DNA of 64,000 nt from an uncultured Alphaproteobacteria bacterium (GTDB taxonomy: Bacteria > Pseudomonadota > Alphaproteobacteria > HIMB59): NCBI GenBank assembly GCA_902617515.1, contig CACMWX010000001.1:29799-93798 (forward strand), given 5' to 3'. Under the pieces are notes generated by a model, which saw nothing but the letters and a program-made list of their open reading frames with translations, made no database searches and had not been told where the DNA came from. Shown here in pieces: positions 1 through 10,597 of the stretch. The position numbers and the translations under genes are program-made. The stretch's first letter is position 1. Every line of letters begins with the position of its first letter.

Positions 1-498
1 ATCTAATCCAGACTCAATTCTTTTAGCTATTGCTATCTCGCCTTCTCTAGATAGTAATTCAACATTGCCCATTTCTTTAAGATACATTCGAACAGGGTCA
101 TCACTTTTCACACCAGTTGATTTTTCTTCCTCCTCTGACTCATCATTTGTTGAAGACTCTTGGTCTGAGTTCAATGTATATGCTTTTAGCTGCTTAAAAA
201 GATCCTCATCTAAATTTTCAATGTAATCTAAAAAATCATTTACAGTAATTATGGAGTCTTCGATTTTAGAGTATGATTTGATATAAGTTTTAGCTTTTGA
301 AACTATGTCTTTGTCAAATTCTTTAGTAATTAATGCAATTAATTGGTTTTCATTTTCTTTGTAAATTAAATCAAGTGTATTAGATGGCGTATCTAATTTT
401 TTTTTTGTGATTGAAGTTTTTGATATTTTATTTAAAGCAACTTTTTTTTTTGAGGTGTTCTTTTTTGTTTTTTTTGTAATAACTTTTTTTTTTACCAT
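1..498 (-). CDS. rpoD: RNA polymerase sigma-70 factor RpoD (5' part only)
   Basis: I translated the first 166 residues of the primary sigma factor on the minus strand from an ATG at 498; the gene runs off the window at base 1. The N-terminus is very lysine-rich (about residues 3-34), followed by a region 1.1-like helical segment (about 40-110), an acidic linker (about 112-126) and the start of conserved region 1.2, [20 protein letters not shown] (133-152), the signature of housekeeping sigma factors. dnaG ends only two bases upstream, so rpoD is probably co-transcribed in the classic GatB/YqeY-dnaG-rpoD order (macromolecular-synthesis type operon). The catalytic regions 2-4 lie outside the window, so housekeeping identity rests on region 1.2 and gene order. 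Confidence 0.93.
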   Translation of the reverse strand, partial: MVKKKVITKKTKKNTSKKKVALNKISKTSITKKKLDTPSNTLDLIYKENENQLIALITKEFDKDIVSKAKTYIKSYSKIEDSIITVNDFLDYIENLDEDLFKQLKAYTLNSDQESSTNDESEEEEKSTGVKSDDPVRMYLKEMGNVELLSREGEIAIAKRIESGLD

Positions 499-500
499 TT

Positions 501-2084
501 TTAACTATTTATAAAGCTTATTGTTTTTTCAATTTCATTATAAGGATCTTCTTTAAATTTGGATGATGCAAATCTACACAGCCTTCGAACTTCATTAGAA
601 AATAGTAAATTTTTTGTAAAATTCAATCCTTTAGAGTCTAATTCTGAATAAATCTCAAAAGTTGTTGATTTGAAATGAGTTTTTTTAATTAATAAATCTC
701 GAATAACTTTGAATTTACCTTCAAATTTTGCTGTTGCTATCAAATCATAAATTCTTTCTCTTTGTGGGGGGTTTTCAATAAAAAATATAATTAATGCTGC
801 TGAAAATTTAGACTTTAAATCAAATTTAAGGTCTAAGTTTTGTGTATTTGAATTCTTTTGATTTTTATTAATAGTTTTGCTTGATTGTATTTTATTAAAA
901 TGACTACTTAAAATTTTTTTTAAATCATTATTAGAAATATTATTAAGTAAACTTTTTAGAACTTTTGATCCTTTGAACTGGTTATCAACATCATTACTTT
1001 TAGAATACTTTTCTAAATATTTTTCAATTAGCTCCTCAATTTTTAAAGGTTGATCAAAAAGTTTGTTTAGAGCTTCGATCATGTTAGACTCAATTAGTTG
1101 ATCTGGATCATAATTTTTTGGCAATAATACAAATTTTATACCAAGTTCAAAATTTTCATCACTAAGTAAATTGTTCATTAGTCTTATTGTGGCATTTCTA
1201 CCAGCTATATCCCCATCAAGACATACTACTATTTCAAATCCTTTCTTTGTAATTTCAATTAATTTTTCATGATTTATTGAAGTGCCGAGAGGTGCTAAAC
1301 AGTTTGAAAAACCACTTTGTTCTAATTTGATAACATCAAAGTATCCCTCAACTAATATTATTTTTTTATTGTTTTGCTTATTTAGTATTTTTTCGTTAAA
1401 TAATATTTGTTTTTTTTTAAAAATTTTTGTTTCAGCTGTATTTATATATTTTGGCAAGCTATCATCAATCACTCTTCCTCCAAACCCTAAGGTTTTATTT
1501 TGCATATTAATTATTGGAACCATGATTCTATTAGAAAAAAATAATTTAGAGTTTTTAGTTTTACTAAAAACCCCTGCTGCAACTAAATTACTGACTTCAA
1601 AATTATCTAAGAGTTTTTTTTGTAGGTCAAATGCATTTACTGAAGAACCTAATTCAAATTTTTGAATTGTTTCTTTGTTAAACTTTCTTTTATTTAATAA
1701 ATACTCTAAGTGTTTTTTAGAGGATAGTAAATTTTTATGAAATAATTCTTTTGTATACATGTTAATATCAAAGATAATATTGTTTAATTTTGATGATTTG
1801 TAACTTAACTCAACACCAGCCTTATCTGCTAATTCATATAAAGCATCCTTAAAGCTATATCCTTTAACTTTAATTAAAAAATCAATAACATTTCCATGCT
1901 CGCCGGTACTAAAACAATGAAATATTTTTTTTTCTTCATTTACTGAAAAAGAGGGTGTTTTTTCCTTTTTAAAAGGACTTAAACCAAAATAATTAGTACC
2001 TTTTTTCTTTAAAGGAACAGATGAGTTTATAATCTCAACTATTGATGTTCTGTTTATAACTTCTTTAATATTATCATCTGTCAT
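501..2084 (-). CDS. dnaG: DNA primase DnaG with degenerate zinc ribbon
   Basis: Primase that makes RNA primers for replication with the DnaB helicase. Order: zinc-binding (CHC2) domain at about 30-90, polymerase core with TOPRIM at about 240-320 (E246 in VEGYFD; DGD at 290-292), then a diverged C-terminal helicase-binding part. It is 527 aa, shorter than the usual 580-640. The core looks intact. The zinc ribbon does not: the usual CPFH...CFGC reads S36-P-F-K39...C57-F-S-T60 with the family's 21-residue spacing kept, so three of four zinc ligands are replaced. The surrounding EKTPSF and FHCF motifs are preserved, so this is substitution rather than frameshift. The start ATG overlaps the end of the GatB/YqeY gene by 4 bp. 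Confidence 0.96.
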   Translation of the reverse strand: MTDDNIKEVINRTSIVEIINSSVPLKKKGTNYFGLSPFKKEKTPSFSVNEEKKIFHCFSTGEHGNVIDFLIKVKGYSFKDALYELADKAGVELSYKSSKLNNIIFDINMYTKELFHKNLLSSKKHLEYLLNKRKFNKETIQKFELGSSVNAFDLQKKLLDNFEVSNLVAAGVFSKTKNSKLFFSNRIMVPIINMQNKTLGFGGRVIDDSLPKYINTAETKIFKKKQILFNEKILNKQNNKKIILVEGYFDVIKLEQSGFSNCLAPLGTSINHEKLIEITKKGFEIVVCLDGDIAGRNATIRLMNNLLSDENFELGIKFVLLPKNYDPDQLIESNMIEALNKLFDQPLKIEELIEKYLEKYSKSNDVDNQFKGSKVLKSLLNNISNNDLKKILSSHFNKIQSSKTINKNQKNSNTQNLDLKFDLKSKFSAALIIFFIENPPQRERIYDLIATAKFEGKFKVIRDLLIKKTHFKSTTFEIYSELDSKGLNFTKNLLFSNEVRRLCRFASSKFKEDPYNEIEKTISFINS

Positions 2085-2539
2085 TCTTTAAAAATATTTT
2101 TGATAATTTTTGAAGCTAAATTCATATCAATTTTATTATTATAGTTTTGTTTTAAGTAACCCATTATTTTTCCAAAATCTTTATTTTCATAATTATTTTC
2201 ATTTATGTGTTTAGATATAATGTCAATTGTATTTTTTTCATCCATCATAGTTGGCAGAAATTCATTAAGGTAATTGATATCAAATTCTAAGTCTTCTATT
2301 CTGCCTTGATCTTTAGCTTTTGATGCGAAATCTAAAGACTCTTTTTTTTGCTTAAGTTGAGTCTTAACAATTTTGATTACATTTTCATTGGATAATTTAA
2401 GCACGTCTCTATCTAGATTCTCTTTAATTAGAAAATTTTTTAACTCGGAATAGACATACCTTGCTATTGAAAGTTTTTTCCTATCTCCGCCTTTTAAAGC
2501 ACTTTTAACGTCATCAGAGATTTTTTTTGCCAAACTCAT
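2081..2539 (-). CDS. GatB/YqeY domain protein
   Basis: A 152-aa YqeY-family protein, recognised by the N-terminal helical segment (MSLAKKISDD), the central acidic NEFLP motif and the C-terminal helix bundle resembling the tRNA-binding tail of GatB. Its biochemical role is not well established; it may take part in tRNA metabolism. It is the first gene of a minus-strand operon with dnaG and rpoD, overlapping dnaG by 4 bp (ATGA). A good Shine-Dalgarno, GAGAGGAAA with AGAGG core at 2548-2552, lies 8 nt before the ATG, which is uncommon in this window where most starts lack one. Confidence 0.9.
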   Translation of the reverse strand: MSLAKKISDDVKSALKGGDRKKLSIARYVYSELKNFLIKENLDRDVLKLSNENVIKIVKTQLKQKKESLDFASKAKDQGRIEDLEFDINYLNEFLPTMMDEKNTIDIISKHINENNYENKDFGKIMGYLKQNYNNKIDMNLASKIIKNIFKE

Positions 2540-2582
2540 TTGAATTTCCTCTCATATAATATACTAATACACATGATTTAAT
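2540..2582. promoter_or_regulatory. Divergent promoter region, GatB/YqeY-dnaG-rpoD versus carAB
   Basis: This 43-bp spacer separates two divergent start codons. On the plus strand TATAAT (2555-2560) is a perfect -10 hexamer, placing a carA start site near 2567 with about 16 nt of leader. No good -35 at normal spacing is visible. The overlapping minus-strand sequence (TATTAT-like) could serve the opposite operon. Assignment is by eye only. Confidence 0.4.
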
Positions 2583-3722
2583 ATGTCCGTATTAGATAAT
2601 AAAACTAAACTTAATTATCAAAACGGATATTTAATTTATAATAAAAAATATATTTTCAAAGGTAAGTTTCTTTCAAAAGATCAATTCAAGATAGCAGAAA
2701 TTTGCTTCAATACTAGTATGACGGGGTATCAGGAGATTTTAACAGATCCCTCATATAAATCTCAGTTTATAAATTTTACCTTTCCTTTGATTGGTATAGT
2801 TGGATGTAATAATGAAGATTACGAGTCATGGAAAATACATGCATCTGGCTTAATATGTAGAGAATTATTTGATTTAAGTTCAAATTGGAGAGCTCAAACA
2901 AATTTTGGAAATTGGATTATAAGTCAAAATTCTTGTGCTTTTTTTGATTTAGATACAAGAGCAGTAACTAAAATAGTAAGAAATTTTGGACCAAAAAATA
3001 TTATGCTATGCTCAGAAGAATATTTTAAGAGCAAAGGTATAGAAGAAATTTGTAAACAAATAGATAAAAGTCTCACTCTTGAAGAGAATGATGTAATTAA
3101 AGATTTTACATCAGAGCTGAATATAGAAAAACAAGAAACAGTTAAAAAAAAATACTCAATAGCTTTTTTAAATTTTGGAGCGAAAGACAATATTAAGAAA
3201 AACTTATATTCCAGAAATTGTAAGATAGAAGAATTTGATATGAATTTTAATGCTGAGGATATAATTAATAGAAATTTTGATGGTTTTTTTTTAAGTAATG
3301 GCCCAGGTGACCCTAAAAAAGTTTATGAAAATATAAAACCTGAATTAAATAAATTACTAAACAAAAAAATACCTACTTTTGGTATATGCCTAGGTCATCA
3401 AATATTGAGTTTAGCATTTAATGCCTCTACTGCTCGGATGGAAAAAGGCCATAGAGGTGGTAATCATCCTGTAAAAAACTTGGAAACAAACAAGGTTGAA
3501 ATTACATCTCAAAATCATGGATTTGTAGTTTTAGATGAAAATTTTCCATCTAATCTTCAAATAACACATAAGTCATTGTTTGATAAAACTATTGATGGCA
3601 TGAAAGCAAATGATCAACCTTTGTTTTCTGTTCAATATCATCCAGAGTCAAGCCCTGGACCACATGACAGCAGATATCTTTTCGATGAATTTATAAATTT
3701 AATGGAAAAGAATGCCGGCTAG
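2583..3722 (+). CDS. carA: Carbamoyl-phosphate synthase small (glutaminase) subunit
   Basis: Releases ammonia from glutamine for carbamoyl phosphate, the precursor of pyrimidines and arginine. The 379-aa protein has the CarA-specific N-terminal domain ([12 protein letters not shown]) and a C-terminal class I glutamine amidotransferase domain. The nucleophile is Cys269 in GICLGHQ, with His353 and Glu355 in QYHPES, the same numbering as in E. coli. Its last 11 bp overlap the carB start, so the two subunits are translationally coupled. A TATAAT element lies 23 bp before the ATG. Confidence 0.98.
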   Translation: MSVLDNKTKLNYQNGYLIYNKKYIFKGKFLSKDQFKIAEICFNTSMTGYQEILTDPSYKSQFINFTFPLIGIVGCNNEDYESWKIHASGLICRELFDLSSNWRAQTNFGNWIISQNSCAFFDLDTRAVTKIVRNFGPKNIMLCSEEYFKSKGIEEICKQIDKSLTLEENDVIKDFTSELNIEKQETVKKKYSIAFLNFGAKDNIKKNLYSRNCKIEEFDMNFNAEDIINRNFDGFFLSNGPGDPKKVYENIKPELNKLLNKKIPTFGICLGHQILSLAFNASTARMEKGHRGGNHPVKNLETNKVEITSQNHGFVVLDENFPSNLQITHKSLFDKTIDGMKANDQPLFSVQYHPESSPGPHDSRYLFDEFINLMEKNAG

Positions 3723-6700
3723 AAAAGATATATCTAAAATATTGGTTATTGGCTCAGGTCCTATCATCATAGGTCAAGCATGTGAATTTGATTACTCTGG
3801 TAGTCAAGCATGTAAAGCGCTAAAAAAAGAGGGTTATGAAGTTGTTTTGATTAACTCTAATCCAGCAACTATAATGACTGATCCAGAATTCGCCGATAAA
3901 ACTTATATTGAGCCTATTGATAAAGAAATTGTAAAAAAAATAATTGATAAAGAGACACCCGATGCAATTTTACCAACAATGGGTGGTCAAACAGCTCTAA
4001 ACATTATCAGAGAATTGAACAAAGAGAATTATTTCAAAAATAGTCCAATCAAAATTTTAGGTGCCAGTCCAAAGTCTATCGATGTAGCTGAAGATAGAAA
4101 GTTATTTGCCGAAGCGATGTCTGAAATTGGACTTGAGACACCATTTAGCATAATAGTTGATGACAAATCTGATCTTAATAAAATTGTTAACGAAGTCAGT
4201 TTTCCATTAATTTTGAGACCTTTTTATACTCTAGGAGGAACTGGAGGGGGAATTGTGTACGACAAAGATGAATTTATCTCTAAGGTCAAAAATGCTATCG
4301 ATTTAAGTCCTGTATCAAAAACTCTCGTCGAAGAGTCATTAATAGGATGGAAAGAATTTGAATTTGAAGTAGTTAGAGACAATTTAGATAACTCAATTAT
4401 AGTTTGCTCGATAGAAAATTTAGATCCGATGGGAGTTCATACAGGGGATAGTATTACAATAGCTCCAGCACTTACATTAACTGATAAAGAATATCAGAAA
4501 TTAAGAAATCAAAGTATTGCCATTCTCAGAAAAATAGGTGTAGAGACCGGTGGTTCAAATGTTCAATTTGCAGTAAATCCAGAAAATGGAAGGATTTTGA
4601 TTATTGAAATGAATCCTAGGGTAAGTAGATCATCTGCATTAGCATCTAAGGCAACAGGTTTTCCTATAGCTAAAATAGCAGCTCTTTTAGCAGTTGGTTA
4701 CACTTTAGATGAATTAGATAATGATATTACAAAAGTAACCCCAGCAAGTTTTGAACCTGTTATAGACTATATTGTAACCAAAATTCCAAAATTTAATTTT
4801 GAAAAATTCCAAGGAACTCCAAGTGAATTAAATACTGCTATGAAGTCTGTAGGTGAAATTATGTCTATAGGTAGAACTTTTAAAGAGTCACTTTTAAAAG
4901 CTTTCTACTCAATAGAGTCAGATAACTTTGGTTTAGACATAAGTCATGAATTATTAAATATAAAGGATGAAAATTTAAAAAATTTACTTTCAAAACAAAG
5001 ACCTGATAGATTATTAGTAGTTGCAGAAGCTATAAGACGTAAAATACCTTTAACTGAAATAAGCAAATTAACTCATATTGATCTGTTTTTTTTAAGAGAA
5101 ATAAACGAGATTATCAAAATTGAACAACAGTTAGTAAAGGCAGGTAATAGTTTAGAAAAAAATTTATTTATTTCTGCTAAAAAAATAGGATTTTCTAATC
5201 ATCATATAAGTAATTTAACAAAGATTAATATAAATAAAATTTACGATCTTCAGAAAAAAAATAATATAAAAACAGTATTTAAAAGAGTAGACACATGTGG
5301 AAACGAATTTGACTCCTCTACTGCTTATCTTTATTCAACATTTACCTCTGAAACAAATGAATTTAGTTGTGAGTCTAGACCAACAGATAAGAAAAAGATA
5401 ATTATTCTTGGCTCTGGTCCAAATAGAATAGGTCAAGGAATAGAGTTTGATTATTGTTGTGTACAAGCTGTAAAATCTTTTCAAAAACTTGGTTATGAAA
5501 CGATTATGATTAATTGTAATCCTGAGACAGTTTCAACTGATTATGATACTTCAGATAAGCTATATTTTGAGCCTTTGGACTTTGAATATGTCAAAAATAT
5601 TATAGATAAAGAAAATGAAAAAGGTGTTGTTGAGGGTGTTATCGTACAATTTGGTGGACAGACACCTTTAAGAATAGCTAACAGGCTCAAAGAATATGGC
5701 TATAAGATACTAGGCACATCTTTTGAAGCGATAGACATATCTGAAGACAGAGAGAGATTTCAAAAATTAATTCAAAAAGTAGGTTTAAAACAACCAAAAA
5801 GTGACATCTCAATAGGAACAAAAGAACTTGTTGCTAAATCTTCTAGGCTTAAGTTTCCTATTTTATTAAGACCCTCATATGTCCTAGGAGGAAGAATGAT
5901 GGAAAAAATGGCTAATTTAGATGATGTGCAGAATTATATTGATCAAAACTATTGGGCATTAGAAAATAATGTAATTCTAATTGACGAGTTTCTTCAAAAT
6001 GCAAAAGAGGTAGATGTTGATGTATTAAGAGATAATCAGGGCAATACCATGATAGCTGGAATTATGGAACATATTGAAGAGGCTGGTGTTCACTCTGGTG
6101 ATAGTGCTTGTAGCATACCTCCCTTTTCCCTTAATGATAATATCATATCAGATATAAAAAAATTTAGTATCTCTATTGCGAGTGAACTAAATATACTTGG
6201 TTTGATGAATATTCAATATGCTATTAAAGATGAAGAAATTTTTATACTTGAGGCAAACCCAAGAGCTAGTAGAACTATTCCTTTTTTAGCTAAAGCAATA
6301 GGAATACCATTTATTAAAATTGCAGCTGAATTAATTGTAGGTAAAACTATAACTAAAGAGTATCAGAATTTTGATAATAGTACTTTACCTTACTTTGCAA
6401 TCAAAGAGGCTGTATTTCCATTCAATAAATTCCCAAACACCGATGTGATACTTGGCCCAGAGATGAAAAGCACTGGTGAGGTTATGGGTATAGATGAGGA
6501 TTTTTATTTGGCATATTTCAAAAGTCAAATTGGTGCAGGACAGAAACTTAATGATTTAAAAAATATATTCATCTCAGTTAAAAATGAGGATAAACAAAGT
6601 ATATCTGAAATAGCTAAATCTCTTAAAGAAAATGGTTATAATTTGTATACAACAAAAGGAACTCATGACTTTTTGTTGAAAAAGGGAATTTCATCAAATT

Positions 6701-6954
6701 TGGTTAATAAAGTTGCTGAAGGATCACCACATGTAGTAGAATATATAAAGCAAAATAAGATTGATTTAGTTATAAATACAACTGAAAAAAAACAGGCAAT
6801 AATAGACAGTTTTACTATAAGAAGAACTTCCGTAGATTTAAATGTTCCGTATTACACCAATCTAAGAAGCGCAGAAATACTTATTAAATCAATGATTACA
6901 TTGAAAAATAAGCCTATTTCCGTAAAACCTATACAAATTCATCATTCTCTTTAG
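3712..6954 (+). CDS. carB: Carbamoyl-phosphate synthase large subunit
   Basis: Synthesises carbamoyl phosphate from bicarbonate, ammonia and two ATP. At 1080 aa it is full length: first ATP-grasp half (about 1-400, with [13 protein letters not shown]), oligomerisation segment, second ATP-grasp half (about 555-935, with [12 protein letters not shown]) and a C-terminal MGS-like allosteric domain. The duplicated NPRxSRSSA and NPRASRT motifs are both present. It begins inside the end of carA. The pyrimidine genes pyrD and pyrC lie elsewhere in the window rather than in one operon. A 69-bp gap follows before greA. Confidence 0.98.
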   Translation: MPARKDISKILVIGSGPIIIGQACEFDYSGSQACKALKKEGYEVVLINSNPATIMTDPEFADKTYIEPIDKEIVKKIIDKETPDAILPTMGGQTALNIIRELNKENYFKNSPIKILGASPKSIDVAEDRKLFAEAMSEIGLETPFSIIVDDKSDLNKIVNEVSFPLILRPFYTLGGTGGGIVYDKDEFISKVKNAIDLSPVSKTLVEESLIGWKEFEFEVVRDNLDNSIIVCSIENLDPMGVHTGDSITIAPALTLTDKEYQKLRNQSIAILRKIGVETGGSNVQFAVNPENGRILIIEMNPRVSRSSALASKATGFPIAKIAALLAVGYTLDELDNDITKVTPASFEPVIDYIVTKIPKFNFEKFQGTPSELNTAMKSVGEIMSIGRTFKESLLKAFYSIESDNFGLDISHELLNIKDENLKNLLSKQRPDRLLVVAEAIRRKIPLTEISKLTHIDLFFLREINEIIKIEQQLVKAGNSLEKNLFISAKKIGFSNHHISNLTKININKIYDLQKKNNIKTVFKRVDTCGNEFDSSTAYLYSTFTSETNEFSCESRPTDKKKIIILGSGPNRIGQGIEFDYCCVQAVKSFQKLGYETIMINCNPETVSTDYDTSDKLYFEPLDFEYVKNIIDKENEKGVVEGVIVQFGGQTPLRIANRLKEYGYKILGTSFEAIDISEDRERFQKLIQKVGLKQPKSDISIGTKELVAKSSRLKFPILLRPSYVLGGRMMEKMANLDDVQNYIDQNYWALENNVILIDEFLQNAKEVDVDVLRDNQGNTMIAGIMEHIEEAGVHSGDSACSIPPFSLNDNIISDIKKFSISIASELNILGLMNIQYAIKDEEIFILEANPRASRTIPFLAKAIGIPFIKIAAELIVGKTITKEYQNFDNSTLPYFAIKEAVFPFNKFPNTDVILGPEMKSTGEVMGIDEDFYLAYFKSQIGAGQKLNDLKNIFISVKNEDKQSISEIAKSLKENGYNLYTTKGTHDFLLKKGISSNLVNKVAEGSPHVVEYIKQNKIDLVINTTEKKQAIIDSFTIRRTSVDLNVPYYTNLRSAEILIKSMITLKNKPISVKPIQIHHSL

Positions 6955-7023
6955 CATAAAAATTCATTTGTAATAACTGATAAAATTCAATATTTTCTAC
7001 AACTTAATTAAAATAGTAAAAAA

Positions 7024-7497
7024 ATGGAAAAAATACCAATGACAGAAGAGGGTCAAAAAAAACTCCTCGAAGAACTTAAACATTTAAAAACAGTTGAAAG
7101 GCCAATTATTATTAAAGCTATAGCAGATGCTAGAAGTAATGGTGATCTTTCTGAGAACGCTGAGTATCATGCAGCTAGAGAAAAACAAAGCTTCATTGAA
7201 GGTAGAGTAGCTGAGATAGAAAGTATTATTGCTCAAGCAGAACTAATAGATGTATCAAAATTATCAGGAACAGTTGTTAAATTTGGAGCAACTGTTTCAA
7301 TTATAAACTTAGATAATGATAAAGAGTCTAGGTATCAATTAGTTGGAGAAGTGGAAGCTGACATTGAGCAAAAAAAAATATCTGTAACAAGCCCTATAGC
7401 AAGAGCTTTAATTGGAAAAAAAAAAGGCGATTATATTGAAGTGTCAACCCCAAAAGGTATAACTTCATACGAAATTAAGTCAGTAAGATTTAAATAA
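7024..7497 (+). CDS. greA: Transcription elongation factor GreA
   Basis: Stimulates transcript cleavage by stalled RNA polymerase. The 157-aa protein has the N-terminal coiled coil with the conserved segment [18 protein letters not shown], whose acidic tip supports cleavage, and a C-terminal FKBP-like domain ending in YEIKSVRFK. The carB-greA order is common in alphaproteobacteria. The 69-bp upstream gap contains a TAAAAT element shortly before the ATG, so greA may have its own promoter. Confidence 0.96.
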   Translation: MEKIPMTEEGQKKLLEELKHLKTVERPIIIKAIADARSNGDLSENAEYHAAREKQSFIEGRVAEIESIIAQAELIDVSKLSGTVVKFGATVSIINLDNDKESRYQLVGEVEADIEQKKISVTSPIARALIGKKKGDYIEVSTPKGITSYEIKSVRFK

Positions 7498-7504
7498 TAA
7501 AAAT

Positions 7505-8446
7505 TTGAATACATACAAAATTGTTACCATTAGCGAGGGTGCTGCTGGTATGAGAAGTCAAATAGAAGGATTAGCTAGTTTGATATCTGACTCTCACAAA
7601 AATTTCGATTTAAAAATAAAACCTATTTTTAAAAATTTACCTATTGAATTGATACCTACAAGTAGACTTACCTATGAAAATTTATCTTCATTGAAGATTG
7701 AAAAAAATACAATTCTTATTAGTTGTGGTAAAAAAAGTGTAAAAGCATCTGTTTATTTAAAAAAAAAATATCAGGATTTAATTTTTAATATTCACATACA
7801 AGACCCAAAAATAAATCACAAGTATTTTGATCTTATTGTATGTCCAGAGCATGATAATTTAAATGTTGATAATTGTATTTCAACTTTATTAGCCATTCAT
7901 AATATTAAATTCAAAAAAAATATTAGAAATAAAAATACAATAAATTTTATTATTGGCGGGCCAAACAAATATTTTAAATTTCAACAACACACACAAGAAA
8001 AAATTTTAAATGAAATAAAATTTTTAAGTAATGAGTTCAAAGTCAATGTTATACCATCACGAAGAACACCAAGAGGACTTATAGAAGAATTATCAAAAAT
8101 TGATAATGAAAATGTTATAACTTTCAATGATTTATTTAATCCAAAGAAGTATGGTGAGCTTTTATCTGAGGGTAATTTACAAATTGTAACTTGGGACTCA
8201 ATATCCATGATATCTGAAGCTATATCCTCTGAAGCTGGTACTTTTTTATTTAAGTTTGAAGAAAAATTTTGTCCAAAAAGATATCTTAAGTTTTTTGATA
8301 AAATTATAGAGCTTAATTTCGCACAATTTTATAATCAAAATTTAAAACCTTATAAAATCTCTATTGATGAGTATAACAAAAATCTTAAAACTAAGATCTT
8401 GAATAAGATACAATCTAATTTAAGGTTCAGATCTAGTAATGCTTAA
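7505..8446 (+). CDS. ELM1-like (mitochondrial fission family) protein
   Basis: A 313-aa member of the family named after plant mitochondrial fission protein ELM1, found mostly in alphaproteobacteria; its bacterial role is unknown and its fold is predicted glycosyltransferase-like. Visible motifs are an N-terminal GAAGMRSQIEGLA, a central IIGGPNK, then VIPSRRTPRGLIEEL and WDSISMISEA near the C-terminus. The start is TTG at 7505, chosen because the first in-frame ATG falls inside the conserved GMRSQ motif. It lies 7 bp after greA and overlaps the next gene by 8 bp. Confidence 0.82.
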   Translation: MNTYKIVTISEGAAGMRSQIEGLASLISDSHKNFDLKIKPIFKNLPIELIPTSRLTYENLSSLKIEKNTILISCGKKSVKASVYLKKKYQDLIFNIHIQDPKINHKYFDLIVCPEHDNLNVDNCISTLLAIHNIKFKKNIRNKNTINFIIGGPNKYFKFQQHTQEKILNEIKFLSNEFKVNVIPSRRTPRGLIEELSKIDNENVITFNDLFNPKKYGELLSEGNLQIVTWDSISMISEAISSEAGTFLFKFEEKFCPKRYLKFFDKIIELNFAQFYNQNLKPYKISIDEYNKNLKTKILNKIQSNLRFRSSNA

Positions 8447-9065
8447 GGAATCAATATTAAATCGTTGCAGAACATACTTAGACCCATTCCCTCATTGGGA
8501 GCTGGACTCCCCTTTTACACAAGGTCTCATAAAAGAACTTAATGATGTAGATATATCTGATGCACCTAGGTCTTTTGACGGAACAAGAGCGGCTGATGCA
8601 GGAGGAGATGGGATAGATGGCAAACTTAGAGTTTTTTTAGAAAGCGATAATTCAAAAAACCTATCAAATGGTATGGGTTTAATTGATGATTTGAGGGATA
8701 AGGATGTTATTGAGTCAATACAAGACAAAATCAAAAAAAATTTATCAAATAGTTTTATTAGAATTGAGTACATATCAGATCGTAAAGGTTTTTGGCTAAA
8801 ACCACATTTGGATATCAAAGAGAAACTAATGACAATGATGCTATTCATTAACACCCACGATGAATCAGAAAAACTTGGAACAGATTTTTATGATACTAAT
8901 ATGAATCTTGTTAAAACAGTCCCATACAAACATAACACTGGTTATTTTTTTGCCTCTGGAAATAATACTTGGCACGGACTTGAAAAAAAAGAAATTAAAG
9001 TTGAGAGAAGATGTATGCAAATAAATTATGTAACCTTCCCAACTAGCTGGCCAATAAATGGCTGA
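8439..9065 (+). CDS. 2-oxoglutarate/Fe(II)-dependent oxygenase-like protein
   Basis: A 208-aa protein with a double-stranded beta-helix iron site: His123-x-Asp125 (PHLDI) and distal His179 (TWHGLE), followed by Arg190/Arg191 that could hold the co-substrate carboxylate. Substrate is not evident. Similar proteins in marine bacteria are annotated as 2OG-Fe(II) oxygenases, some near sugar or lipid modification genes; here the neighbours are an ELM1-like protein and trxB, giving little guidance. It overlaps both by 8 bp, so all three are probably one transcript. Confidence 0.75.
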   Translation: MLKESILNRCRTYLDPFPHWELDSPFTQGLIKELNDVDISDAPRSFDGTRAADAGGDGIDGKLRVFLESDNSKNLSNGMGLIDDLRDKDVIESIQDKIKKNLSNSFIRIEYISDRKGFWLKPHLDIKEKLMTMMLFINTHDESEKLGTDFYDTNMNLVKTVPYKHNTGYFFASGNNTWHGLEKKEIKVERRCMQINYVTFPTSWPING

Positions 9066-9978
9066 TATTAATAATGTTATTATTATAGGTTCAGGACCTG
9101 CTGGATATACTGCTGCAATTTATGCTGCTAGGGCTAATTTAAAGCCTATTTTAGTTAGTGGTTTTCAGCCTGGTGGTCAACTCACCATAACAACTGATGT
9201 AGAAAACTATCCAGGGTACGAAGATCCTATCCAAGGTCCATGGTTAATGGAACAAATGCAAAAGCAAGCTGCACATGTAGGTACTGAAATAATAAATTCA
9301 CAAGTAACAGAAGTTTTTTTAAACGAAAAAATTAAAAAATTAAATTTAGATAATGGCACAACTCTTAATTCAAAAACTGTGATAATTAGTACAGGAGCAC
9401 AAGCAAGATGGCTTGGTTTAGAAAATGAGGCTAAATTTCAAGGTCATGGACTATCTGCTTGTGCAACTTGCGATGGTTTTTTCTTTAAAGATAAAGAGGT
9501 TGCTGTAATTGGTGGTGGAAATAGTGCAGCTGAGGAAGCTTTATTTTTAACTAAGTTTGCAACAAAAGTTTATCTTGTTCACAGAAGAGATAAACTAAGA
9601 GCTGAAAAAATATTACAAGATCGATTAAAACAAAATTCTAAAATAGAGTTTATTTGGAATAGTGAAGTAAGTAAGTTTAATGGCAATGATGATTTAGAGT
9701 CAATAGACTTAATGAATAAACAAGACAATAAGATTTCAAATCTCAAAATAGATGGTGTATTTATTGCGATAGGTCACGATCCAGCAACACAATTATTTAA
9801 AGGTCAACTAAAAATGGATGAGGGTGGATACATTATTACAGATCCAGATAGCACAAAAACATCCATAGAAGGAGTATTTGCTGCGGGAGATGTTAAAGAT
9901 AAGATTTATAGACAGGCCGTTACGGCTGCTGGTATGGGATGTATGGCAGCCTTAGAAGTTGAGAAGTATTTAGAGTAA
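9058..9978 (+). CDS. trxB: Thioredoxin-disulfide reductase
   Basis: NADPH-dependent flavoenzyme that reduces thioredoxin. The 306-aa sequence has the FAD-binding GSGPAGYTAA (11-20), the redox-active CATC (Cys135, Cys138), the NADPH-binding GGGNSAAEEA (about 152-161) and the C-terminal FAD motif GVFAAGDV. All expected residues are present. It overlaps the oxygenase gene by 8 bp and ends two bases from the convergent rpmJ gene. Confidence 0.97.
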   Translation: MADINNVIIIGSGPAGYTAAIYAARANLKPILVSGFQPGGQLTITTDVENYPGYEDPIQGPWLMEQMQKQAAHVGTEIINSQVTEVFLNEKIKKLNLDNGTTLNSKTVIISTGAQARWLGLENEAKFQGHGLSACATCDGFFFKDKEVAVIGGGNSAAEEALFLTKFATKVYLVHRRDKLRAEKILQDRLKQNSKIEFIWNSEVSKFNGNDDLESIDLMNKQDNKISNLKIDGVFIAIGHDPATQLFKGQLKMDEGGYIITDPDSTKTSIEGVFAAGDVKDKIYRQAVTAAGMGCMAALEVEKYLE

Positions 9979-9980
9979 TT

Positions 9981-10106
9981 TTAGCCTTGTCTGGCTTTCA
10001 TTCTTGGGTTGGTTTTATTGATCACATATAACCTACCCTTTCTTCTAACCAGTTGATTATTCTTATCTCTGGTTTTAGCTGTTTTAAGAGAACTTTTAAT
10101 TTTCAT
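9981..10106 (-). CDS. rpmJ: 50S ribosomal protein bL36 (long, cysteine-free form)
   Basis: A 41-codon gene on the minus strand, from ATG at 10106 to TAA at 9981. The translation starts [15 protein letters not shown] and ends [13 protein letters not shown], the typical 41-residue L36 of alphaproteobacteria. It has none of the three Cys and one His that bind zinc in the short form, so it is the C-minus paralogue type. It abuts trxB at its 3' end and faces sufE with a 39-bp spacer. Confidence 0.93.
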   Translation of the reverse strand: MKIKSSLKTAKTRDKNNQLVRRKGRLYVINKTNPRMKARQG

Positions 10107-10145
10107 AATTTAATGTATTAGTTATAAATAATTAGGCAGAAATTT

Positions 10146-10562
10146 ATGTTAATTAATGAAAAAATCAACAAAATTAAGGAAGATTTCTCATATTTTGATA
10201 ATTGGGAAGATAAATATCAATACCTTATAGATTTAGGAAAAAAACTCCCCGATCTTGAGGATATTTACAAAACTGAGGAATATCGTGTACAAGGATGTAC
10301 ATCAAATCTATGGATGGTGACTAAATACAATGATGGAAAAATCAACCTTTCAGGATCAAGTGACTCTATAATTGTAAAAGGTTTGTTTTATTTAGTTTAT
10401 TTTGCTTATGACGATGAAACTCCTGAAACAATTATAAACAATCCATTATCTTTTTTTGAAGAAATTGGTCTTTCTCATCATCTAGGTCAATCAAGATCTA
10501 ATGGCCTAAATTCGCTTAGAAAAAAAATAACGTCTATAGCGACAGAATTATCAAATAAATAA
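10146..10562 (+). CDS. sufE: SufE-family cysteine desulfurase sulfur acceptor
   Basis: SufE accepts persulfide sulfur from SufS for Fe-S cluster assembly. The 138-aa protein carries the acceptor cysteine Cys51 in YRVQGCTSNLW, at the same position as in E. coli SufE, and conserved family sequence through FFEEIGLSHHLGQSRSNGL. No other suf gene is nearby; in many alphaproteobacteria sufE also stands alone. It faces rpmJ across a 39-bp spacer. Confidence 0.93.
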   Translation: MLINEKINKIKEDFSYFDNWEDKYQYLIDLGKKLPDLEDIYKTEEYRVQGCTSNLWMVTKYNDGKINLSGSSDSIIVKGLFYLVYFAYDDETPETIINNPLSFFEEIGLSHHLGQSRSNGLNSLRKKITSIATELSNK

Positions 10563-10597
10563 ATTTTAATGATTGTAAACTATGCTAATTTGATAAA

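Noticed and set aside
23..498. Low-complexity lysine tract at the RpoD N-terminus as a frameshift artefact
   Set aside because: The frame stays open through the tract into a perfect region 1.2, and basic N-terminal extensions occur in alphaproteobacterial sigma factors.
1282..1665. Plus-strand 127-codon ORF inside dnaG
   Set aside because: It lies wholly within dnaG on the opposite strand, resembles no family, and reflects AT-rich, Lys/Asn/Phe-rich antisense reading. Similar shadows (2924-3190, 8492-8854, 11799-12056, 19057-19287, 61467-61868) were dropped for the same reason.
6955..7023. Rho-independent terminator after carB
   Set aside because: No GC-rich stem followed by a T-run is visible; the spacer is simply AT-rich.
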